7,332 nt of DNA from Synechococcaceae cyanobacterium (lineage in GTDB: Bacteria > Cyanobacteriota > Cyanobacteriia > PCC-6307 > Cyanobiaceae): the NCBI GenBank assembly GCA_947460085.1, contig CANHGA010000101.1:1-7332 (forward strand), written 5' to 3'. The position numbers and the translations under genes are program-made. A model generated the notes under the pieces. That model was not told the origin of the DNA, did not search any database, and saw nothing but the letters and a program-made list of their open reading frames with translations. This document shows, piece after piece, positions 1 to 5,469 of this stretch. Position 1 is the first letter of the stretch; each line of letters opens with the position of its first letter.

Positions 1-506
1 AGGGCCGCCAAGGCCTTCAGGCCTGCCTCAGGCTCCCGGAGGTGGTGGAGCACGCCCACGGAATTGATGTAATCAAAGGGGGCTTCGCCGCCCAGATCGA
101 GCAGGCTGCGTTGCTCAAAGCGCAGACACCTGGCCTGGCCAGCGGCCCCCGAGCGACGGCTCCGCTCCCTAGCCACATCAAGGGTTCCGGCGCTGATATC
201 GACCGCGAGGATCTCGGCACCTGGATTGAGATGGGCCAGGTAATCGGTGCTGACCCCCGTGCCGCAGCCCGCATCCAGGATTCGCCAGGGCCTGGGACCT
301 TGCGCCGGCCGGGGAGGGAGGGCGCCGGCCACAAAGGCGCGGGCACTATCGACACACCAACGCCAGTTGTATCCAGGCGGTGCGCCGTCCTGAAGGGGAT
401 CGCCGGGGTAGGGAAAGCGGTCGTAAAAGGCACTCACCACAGGGGTGGCGGCATCGGTGTTGGCGGTCACGGGATCTCGAACGGGCATGGGGCGTTTGGG
501 GAGCAT
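1..506 (-). CDS. Class I SAM-dependent methyltransferase, N-terminal part (runs off left edge)
   Basis: The first 168 residues are visible, reading leftward; the C-terminus lies outside the window. The Rossmann-fold SAM-binding core is clear. Motif I is RILDAGCGTGVSTDYL (residues 75-90), the acidic end of strand 2 is AVDIS with Asp103, and a post-core stretch FDYINSVGVLHHL (144-156) matches motif IV and its following helix. Ahead of the core is a conserved-looking segment, YDRFPYPGDPL...PPGYNWRW (28-50), which I associate from memory with a cyanobacterial methyltransferase family of roughly 400 residues. The ATG at 506 is chosen because a purine-rich GGGGGAG lies about 8 bases upstream; a second in-frame ATG at 488 has no such site. 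The gene diverges from apcE across 119 bases. Substrate is unknown. A role on phycobiliproteins, as for the asparagine methyltransferase CpcM, is only a guess from position. Family assignment is firm; function is open. Confidence 0.85.
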   Translation of the reverse strand, partial: MLPKRPMPVRDPVTANTDAATPVVSAFYDRFPYPGDPLQDGAPPGYNWRWCVDSARAFVAGALPPRPAQGPRPWRILDAGCGTGVSTDYLAHLNPGAEILAVDISAGTLDVARERSRRSGAAGQARCLRFEQRSLLDLGGEAPFDYINSVGVLHHLREPEAGLKALAA

Positions 507-625
507 TTCATGGGCTCCCCCCTGGAGCGGCACCCGAACCCATCGAGCTGCAAACATTTGTTCATGCCACCCCGAAGGCCCAGACCTGCGGCCGTAACGT
601 GGCCCAGCCCGGTTCGCTCTCGTCA
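507..625. promoter_or_regulatory. Divergent spacer with presumed promoters of methyltransferase gene and apcE
   Basis: Both flanking genes are transcribed away from this 119-base stretch, so their promoters should lie here or extend into the methyltransferase coding region. The least GC-rich part is around 549-563 (CAAACATTTGTTC), but I cannot define convincing -35 and -10 hexamers. A 7-base direct repeat, GGCCCAG, occurs at 577-583 and 601-607. No Shine-Dalgarno-like sequence precedes the apcE ATG. Confidence 0.45.
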
Positions 626-3600
626 ATGACCGTGACCGCCAGCAGCGGCAGCACCAGGGTTGCTCCCCAGCGCTACGACACCCTGCCGCTCTCCAGCGTC
701 CGTCAGGCGGAGCAACAGGATCGTTTCCCCGATGGGGGAGAACTCCAAGGCCTGATCACCTTCTTCCAAAGCGGACAGCTGCGCGTTCAAGCTGCCCGTC
801 GTCTTTCTGACAACGCCGAATTCATCGTTGCAAAGGCGGCCAACCGCATCTTTGCCGGTGGGACACCCCTTTCCTATTTGGATGGGCCCATTGGCAGTGC
901 CCCTAAGGCCCCAGGCGGCGGCGAAGCCCTTGCCGCTGACCAGGTCGCCTTCCAGCAATCGGTTCAAACCTTTGCCCAGGGCACCGGCAGCACCGGTGGC
1001 AACATCTTCACCCGGTTGCTCGATGGCGCCGGCGGCGATGCCGATGTGCGCGTCGTGCTTCCCACGGGCTTTAGCCCGATTGGGGTTGGCCGCTACGGCA
1101 CCGATCGGATGAAAAAATCCATCCGCGACCTCGCCTGGTTCCTGCGCTACGTGGGCTATGCCCTGGTGGCAGGTGACCCCAGCATCCTGACGGTGAACAC
1201 CCGCGGCCTGCGGGATGTGCTTGAGAAAGCCTGCTCCCTGGCTGCCACCAACGTGGCCCTGCAGGAAATGCGAGCTGCCGCAGCCGGCCTCCTGAAAGAC
1301 AACCCAGCTGCTCGCCAGCTGGTGATCCAGTACTTCAACGTCCTGATTCAGGAACTGGAGGTTCCCACCCCCTCCACCCGCCAGCGGCTTGGCAGCCCAG
1401 AGAACCAGGGCTTGCAATTACCCGCCACCTATGCCCTCGCGGCAGAGAGTGCCCAGCGCTTCAACATGAAGCCCGGCATGACCGGCAGCCAAAAGGCCGA
1501 AGTGGTGCGAGCGGCCTACCGCCAGATCTTTGAACGGGACATCGCCAAGGCCTACTCCCAAGTGGTGTGCCCGGTGGAGGCCACCCAGGTCCGGCAGATG
1601 GACATCTCCATGCGGGAATTCATCCGCGCCCTGGGCCATAGCAAGGAATACCGCCAACAGTTCTACGGCCGCTTTTCCAATAGCCGGGCCGTCGAATTGG
1701 CCTTCCGCCATTTCCTTGGCCGGGGGATCAGCTCCCGGGAAGAATTCACCCGCTACTTCGACATCGTCAGCGCCCAAGGGCTCAAGGGCCTGGTGGATTC
1801 CTTGATCAACACCAGCGAATACGCCCAGGTGTTCGGCGAGGAAACCGTTCCCTACCTCCGCGACCTCGGCGAAGAAGCCCAGGAAAGCGCCGGCTGGGGA
1901 TCCAACCGCAAGTTGTTCCGCTTTAGCGCTCCGTTTGAAGGCGCCCCCCAATACGTCACCCTTTACGCGGCTTACCGCCAGCCCTTCCCCGACCAGCACG
2001 TCTATGGCGGTGGCAATGATCCGCTAGCTCTCAACTACGGCGCGATCTTCCCCTCCGGCACGGCATCGGTGGCCACCCGGCCTGCGCCCTATGGCTACGA
2101 CTCCCGTCGGATCCTGATTGGTAACGGACTCAATCAGCCGGGCCAAATGAACACGGCCCAATTCCGCAAGGCCACCCCAAGGCGGGTGGGGCCCAAGGTG
2201 GTGCGGCTGCAGCAAATCGCCACGGGTGGGGCATCGGTGCCCCGCCGGGGCGGCCAGCCCAGTGTTCGCGGTACGGAGGCCAGCACCCAAGCGGTGATTC
2301 GGGCTGTCTACAACCAGATTCTTGGCAATACCGGCTACGCCGGCGAACGCACAACCGTTGAAGAGATCAAGCTCGAAAACGGCAACATCAGCCTGCGCGA
2401 ATTCATTCGCCAGGTGGCCCGATCGAACGCGTTCAGGCGCCGTTATTGGAGCGGCCTCTACATCACCAAAGCCATTGAGGTGATGCACCGCCGCATCCTG
2501 GGCCGACCCACCCTTGGTCGCTGGGAAATCGACGCCTACTTCGACACCGCGGCTCGCAAGGGCTTCTATGGCGTTGTTGACGCCATGCTGAACAGCTCTG
2601 AATACAACGAAAGCTTCGGCGAAGACACCGTTCCCTTCGAGCGCTTCATCACCCCTGCCGACCGCAACGCCAGGCAGGTGCCCACCTTCAACCGGGCCTT
2701 CAATGCAGCCGCCTATGTCGAGCCTGCAGGCCTACGACCCGATGTGACACCGCCCCAAGCCCTTCGCAGCACGGGCGATCTGGTCCAGCGCAACCTGGCT
2801 GATCGCAATCGGGTGATTGTGGGCAGCTGGACCGCCCAACTCTCCGGTGGTGCGGTGGCTGCGCCGATTAGCCCTTCCCCAAGCCAGGGGCCTGGCAGCA
2901 TCCGCCAAGACCCCGCCCCAACCAGGCGTTGGCGTCCAACCACCATTGGCTTTGCCGGTGCCGCTGGCTTTGCCGGCACCACAGCGTTTGCAGGCAGTGC
3001 ACCAGCCTTCCAGGTCTCCACCGGAGCCGCCTGGCGATCCACCGTGGGCGATGGTCGCGTCGGCGCCCCCGCCGCCGAGCCTGGCGCCGCCATGGCCAAG
3101 GCCCTCCGGGGTGGCCAACCCCAAGGGTTCAACCGCCGCAAAAGCCTGGGTCGACCGGTGCAATTGGGCCGCACCGCGAGTGAAACCGATGTGCAAGCGG
3201 CCATCGAAGCCACCTACAAGCAACTGCTGAACAGGGTTCCCTTCTCGGCAGAACGGCTCGGCGATGTGGAATCCCAATTCCGCAACCAGCAGCTCACCGT
3301 GGCCGAATTCGTTGGCCAACTGGCCGGCAGCGACTGCTTCCAGCAGCGCCTCAATCGGATGGCCCCCCTGCGGGCAGCCTCTGCGGCCTACCTTGCCCTG
3401 CTTGGCCGCGCCGCCCAACCCCAAGAAGTGAGTCGCTTCCTGGCGACCCGCGCCAAAGCTGGCCAACAGGCCGCCCTAGAAGGACTGCTCACCTGTAGCG
3501 AATATGCCGAGGTCTTTGGCCAAAACACCGTGCCCTACGTCCGCGGGATGGCGACGGCCGACGGCTTGCCCCTGACCAGCGTGAACAGGACCGCTGCGCT

Positions 3601-3649
3601 CTATGCCGGCAATGCTGGTCTCAACCCCAGCCCAAAGGCCGCCATCTAG
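626..3649 (+). CDS. apcE: ApcE, phycobilisome core-membrane linker (LCM) and terminal emitter
   Basis: A 1007-residue protein that organises the allophycocyanin core, anchors it to the thylakoid and passes energy to chlorophyll. Residues about 1-245 are the phycobiliprotein-like alpha-LCM domain, with the family's large loop insertion at about 78-155. The canonical bilin cysteine position is Ser165 (KSIRD), as known for ApcE; Cys203 in EKACSLAATNVALQE matches the atypical bilin-binding cysteine. Three linker (REP, Pfam PBS_linker_poly type) domains follow at about 286-415, 553-675 and 853-975, each ending in a SEYxxxFGxxTVPxxR-like signature. They are joined by long arms, the last rich in Ala, Gly and Pro. 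Three REP domains fit a three-cylinder core. The ATG at 626 is chosen because the protein then begins MTVTASSGS, the usual ApcE N-terminus; the reading frame stays open upstream to 380, but that part overlaps the methyltransferase gene. No Shine-Dalgarno is visible. A strong terminator follows. Confidence 0.98.
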   Translation: MTVTASSGSTRVAPQRYDTLPLSSVRQAEQQDRFPDGGELQGLITFFQSGQLRVQAARRLSDNAEFIVAKAANRIFAGGTPLSYLDGPIGSAPKAPGGGEALAADQVAFQQSVQTFAQGTGSTGGNIFTRLLDGAGGDADVRVVLPTGFSPIGVGRYGTDRMKKSIRDLAWFLRYVGYALVAGDPSILTVNTRGLRDVLEKACSLAATNVALQEMRAAAAGLLKDNPAARQLVIQYFNVLIQELEVPTPSTRQRLGSPENQGLQLPATYALAAESAQRFNMKPGMTGSQKAEVVRAAYRQIFERDIAKAYSQVVCPVEATQVRQMDISMREFIRALGHSKEYRQQFYGRFSNSRAVELAFRHFLGRGISSREEFTRYFDIVSAQGLKGLVDSLINTSEYAQVFGEETVPYLRDLGEEAQESAGWGSNRKLFRFSAPFEGAPQYVTLYAAYRQPFPDQHVYGGGNDPLALNYGAIFPSGTASVATRPAPYGYDSRRILIGNGLNQPGQMNTAQFRKATPRRVGPKVVRLQQIATGGASVPRRGGQPSVRGTEASTQAVIRAVYNQILGNTGYAGERTTVEEIKLENGNISLREFIRQVARSNAFRRRYWSGLYITKAIEVMHRRILGRPTLGRWEIDAYFDTAARKGFYGVVDAMLNSSEYNESFGEDTVPFERFITPADRNARQVPTFNRAFNAAAYVEPAGLRPDVTPPQALRSTGDLVQRNLADRNRVIVGSWTAQLSGGAVAAPISPSPSQGPGSIRQDPAPTRRWRPTTIGFAGAAGFAGTTAFAGSAPAFQVSTGAAWRSTVGDGRVGAPAAEPGAAMAKALRGGQPQGFNRRKSLGRPVQLGRTASETDVQAAIEATYKQLLNRVPFSAERLGDVESQFRNQQLTVAEFVGQLAGSDCFQQRLNRMAPLRAASAAYLALLGRAAQPQEVSRFLATRAKAGQQAALEGLLTCSEYAEVFGQNTVPYVRGMATADGLPLTSVNRTAALYAGNAGLNPSPKAAI
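2948..3001 (+). repeat. Three tandem 18-base units encoding FAG hexapeptides in apcE
   Basis: Three consecutive 18-base units (2948-2965, 2966-2983, 2984-3001) encode GFAGAA, GFAGTT and AFAGSA, residues 775-792 of ApcE. The first two share the identical start GGCTTTGCCGG; the third is more diverged (GCGTTTGCAGG). The repeat lies in the Ala/Gly/Pro-rich arm between linker domains 2 and 3. It looks like an in-frame coding duplication rather than a regulatory element. Confidence 0.8.
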
Positions 3650-3729
3650 GTCAGCCCTCGACGAGGCACCAGCCCACCCCCGAACCGGCCCAAGCCTGGG
3701 CAGCCAATCGCAACCCGGGTTTCAGCCCC

Positions 3730-3762
3730 AAACCTTCCAACTTCCCAGTTGGAAGGTTTTTT
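3730..3762 (+). terminator. Intrinsic terminator after apcE
   Basis: A perfect 12-base-pair stem, AAACCTTCCAAC (3730-3741) with GTTGGAAGGTTT (3748-3759), closes a 6-base loop TTCCCA, and the T run at 3757-3762 completes it. It sits 80 bases past the apcE stop. It implies that apcE is mostly transcribed apart from apcABC, though partial read-through is possible. Confidence 0.93.
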
Positions 3763-4062
3763 CATGCTGAGCTACACAAATCAACGCAAAATCGTGGTCG
3801 CATCGTGAAACAAGTGAGCCAATCAGCAAGACAAAATGATGAACAATTACCACACGATGCCGCTATTAGCGACACTCGCCAGAGCCCTTGCGGCACAAGG
3901 GATCTGAAAAGCAAATAGGCCGTGAAGAACTGTTACCGGCCCCGGGGATAGCGAAGGGCTTTGGCACAGAATGCTTCAGCGATCGGCGCAAGTCGATCTC
4001 TCCACTTACCCACCGGATACCGGTCACCGTCAAGGCGGCCGCTTGTTTCGAGGCAGAACTGC
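3763..4062 (+). promoter_or_regulatory. Promoter and long leader region of apcABC
   Basis: This 300-base stretch holds no convincing gene and should contain the apcA promoter, since a strong terminator precedes it. Its first 100 bases (about 3765-3865) are distinctly richer in A and T than the rest of the window. A TATTAG at 3864-3869 could be a -10 element, but no clear -35 accompanies it. A 6-base direct repeat ATCGTG at 3791-3796 and 3802-3807 is spaced 11 bases, about one helical turn. Two small hairpins are visible: CCCTTG/CAAGGG at 3885-3901 with loop CGGCA, and ACCGG/CCGGT at 4012-4024 with loop ATA. Neither is followed by a T run. A 23-codon ORF at 3836-3907 is present but unsupported. 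Confidence 0.5.
4050..4053 (+). promoter_or_regulatory. Probable ribosome binding site of apcA
   Basis: GAGG ends 9 bases before the ATG at 4063. It supports this start over the upstream open frame, which continues back to 3961 without a stop. Confidence 0.6.
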
Positions 4063-4548
4063 ATGAGCATCGTCTCCAACTCGATCATCAACGCGGACGC
4101 CGAAGCCCGCTATCTAAGCCCTGGCGAACTTGATCAGATCAAGTCGTTCGTCTCGGCTGGACAGCGTCGCCTCCGCGTCGCGCAGGTTCTCAGCGAGAGC
4201 CGTGAGCGCATTGTTAAACAGGCCGGCGGCGCCCTGTTTCAGAAGCGTCCTGATGTCATCTCCCCTGGCGGAAGCGCCTACGGCGAAGAAATGACAGCGT
4301 CCTGCCTGCGGGACATGGACTACTACCTCCGCCTCGTGACCTACGGCGTGGTTGCTGGTGACGTGACCCCGATCGAAGAGATCGGCGTGATCGGAGCCCG
4401 CGAGATGTACCGCTCCCTGGGCGTACCCCTCGAGGCCATGGCCGAGTCCGTGCGCGAAATGAAGTCCGCCGCCATGGGCCTGCTCACCGGCGCCGATGCC
4501 GAAGAAGCTGGCTTCTACTTCGACTACGTGGTTGGCGCCCTCTCCTGA
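4063..4548 (+). CDS. apcA: Allophycocyanin alpha subunit ApcA
   Basis: A 161-residue globin-fold phycobiliprotein, exactly the usual length. It pairs with ApcB to form the heterodimers that assemble into trimeric discs of the phycobilisome core, absorbing light near 650 nm. The N-terminus MSIVSNSIINADAEARYL and the segment LSPGELDQIKSFV match the family closely. Cys81 in MTASCLRDMDYYLRL is the covalent phycocyanobilin attachment site, with the neighbouring Arg-Asp pair and YGVVAGD motif intact. The ATG at 4063 is fixed by this conserved start and by GAGG upstream. It is the first gene of the apcA-apcB-apcC unit, 53 bases ahead of apcB, and is preceded by a long leader. Nothing is truncated or unusual in the coding region. 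Confidence 0.98.
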   Translation: MSIVSNSIINADAEARYLSPGELDQIKSFVSAGQRRLRVAQVLSESRERIVKQAGGALFQKRPDVISPGGSAYGEEMTASCLRDMDYYLRLVTYGVVAGDVTPIEEIGVIGAREMYRSLGVPLEAMAESVREMKSAAMGLLTGADAEEAGFYFDYVVGALS

Positions 4549-4601
4549 GGCCCCGAACCCCACCTTCCTTCCGCACCGTCTTTTCGCCCTAAGCAGGATT
4601 C

Positions 4602-5090
4602 ATGCAAGACGCCATCACCAACGTCATTAACCAGGCCGACGTTCAAGGTCTGTACCTCGACGGCTCTGCCATGGGCCGCCTGGAGCAGTACTTCGCCAGC
4701 GGTGAGCTGCGCGTTCGTGCAGCTGCCACCATCAGCGCAAACGGTTCGGCCATCATCAAAGAAGCCGTGGCCAAGTCGCTGCTGTACTCGGACATCACCC
4801 GTCCCGGCGGCAACATGTACACCTGCCGTCGCTATGCAGCTTGCATTCGCGACCTGGATTACTACCTGCGCTACGCCACCTACGCCATGCTGGCTGGTGA
4901 CACCTCGATCCTCGACGAGCGTGTTCTCAACGGCCTCAAGGAGACCTACAACTCCTTGGGCGTGCCCATCGGCGCCACCGTGCAGTCAATCCAAGCCATG
5001 AAGGAAGCCACCGCTGCCTTGGTGGGTCCTGACGCCGGTCGCGAGATGGGTGTCTACTTCGATTACATCAGTTCCGGCTTGGGCAACTGA
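4602..5090 (+). CDS. apcB: Allophycocyanin beta subunit ApcB
   Basis: A 162-residue phycobiliprotein, partner of ApcA in core trimers. Cys81 in RRYAACIRDLDYYLRYATY is the bilin attachment site. Asn71 in RPGGNMYT corresponds to the asparagine that is gamma-N-methylated in beta subunits. The C-terminal segment GREMGVYFDYI is typical. Compared with the family sequences I recall, residue 75 is Cys where Thr is common (NMYTCRRY versus NMYTTRRY), and residue 157 is Ser where Cys is common (YISSGL versus YICSGL); this comparison is from memory. An AGGA at 4595-4598 is only 3 bases from the ATG, so the ribosome site is weak or closely spaced. The gene lies 53 bases after apcA and 36 bases before apcC, consistent with co-transcription and equal dosage of the two subunits. 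Confidence 0.98.
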   Translation: MQDAITNVINQADVQGLYLDGSAMGRLEQYFASGELRVRAAATISANGSAIIKEAVAKSLLYSDITRPGGNMYTCRRYAACIRDLDYYLRYATYAMLAGDTSILDERVLNGLKETYNSLGVPIGATVQSIQAMKEATAALVGPDAGREMGVYFDYISSGLGN

Positions 5091-5126
5091 TCCAATCGCT
5101 TAGGCACAAACCCTCGGATCGTTCCC

Positions 5127-5327
5127 ATGCGCCTGTTCAAGATCACAGCTTGCATCCCCTGCCCTGAGAAATCACGCACCCAGCGTGAGCTCCAGAACAC
5201 CTACTTCACCAAGTGGGTTCCCTTCGAAAGCTGGTTTGCTGAGCAGCAGCGGATCATGAAGCAGGGCGGAAAGATCCTGAAGGTCGAATTGGTTACAGGT
5301 CGGCGTCAACAGAACGTTGGCAACTGA
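5127..5327 (+). CDS. apcC: ApcC, small phycobilisome core linker (LC)
   Basis: A 66-residue linker of the CpcD-like family, the standard size for ApcC. It binds inside the terminal allophycocyanin trimers of the core cylinders, stabilising them and tuning their absorption. The start MRLFKITACIP, the central RTQRELQNTYFTKWVP (residues 17-32) and the QQRIMKQGGKILKVEL segment (40-55) are the family hallmarks. Cys12 in ACIPCPEK sits where I recall Ser in relatives. It is the last gene of the unit, 36 bases after apcB, with a weak GGA at 5116-5118 ahead of the ATG. An intrinsic terminator begins 19 bases past its stop codon. Confidence 0.97.
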   Translation: MRLFKITACIPCPEKSRTQRELQNTYFTKWVPFESWFAEQQRIMKQGGKILKVELVTGRRQQNVGN

Positions 5328-5346
5328 TCACAAGCTCCTGCTTAGC

Positions 5347-5372
5347 AAGCCCGGCCATGCCGGGCTTTTTTT
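5347..5372 (+). terminator. Intrinsic terminator after apcC
   Basis: A 9-base-pair stem, AAGCCCGGC (5347-5355) with GCCGGGCTT (5359-5367), closes a CAT loop and runs into seven T residues (5366-5372). It lies 19 bases after the apcC stop and marks the end of the apcABC transcript. Confidence 0.95.
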
Positions 5373-5415
5373 GTGGTCTGGCATCCCTAGCCAGCCGCAA
5401 GCTTTCACGGCTCAA

Positions 5416-5443
5416 TAGGACCATCGACCTAGGACCATCGACA
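5416..5443 (+). repeat. Tandem 13-base direct repeat upstream of ftsW
   Basis: TAGGACCATCGAC occurs at 5416-5428 and again at 5430-5442, identical, with a 14-base period. It lies in the 97-base spacer (5373-5469) between the apcC terminator and ftsW, where the ftsW promoter must be if the terminator is effective. No clear promoter hexamers are visible. The first copy also contains the in-frame TAG that closes the ftsW frame upstream. Confidence 0.75.
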
Positions 5444-5469
5444 ACCGTCGCCGACCCGACCCACCAGCC

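Noticed and set aside
380..625. In-frame upstream extension of apcE
   Set aside because: It overlaps the oppositely oriented methyltransferase gene, has no phycobilisome-linker resemblance, and the family N-terminus MTVTASSGS starts at 626.
42..629. Open frame on the plus strand over the methyltransferase gene
   Set aside because: It is a shadow of the minus-strand coding sequence; its protein shows no recognisable motif, while the minus strand has clear SAM-binding motifs.
1308..1326. Inverted repeat CCAGCTG...CAGCTGG inside apcE
   Set aside because: It is internal to the alpha-LCM coding sequence, has no T tract, and is expected by chance in GC-rich DNA.
623..1999. Long minus-strand open frames across the first half of apcE (623-1417 and 1418-1999)
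   Set aside because: GC-rich coding DNA with few stop-like codons yields long antisense frames; the products are low-complexity Gly/Ala/His-rich and match nothing.
2713..3466. Minus-strand open frames (2713-3213 and 2732-3466) across the Ala/Gly/Pro-rich part of apcE
   Set aside because: They mirror the biased composition of the ApcE arm, overlap each other in different frames and have no family features.
3961..4062. Upstream in-frame extension of apcA
   Set aside because: ApcA is 161 residues and begins MSIV throughout the family; GAGG supports the ATG at 4063.
4129..4143. Inverted repeat CTTGATCAGATCAAG in apcA
   Set aside because: It encodes conserved ApcA residues (LDQIK) and is explained by coding sequence.
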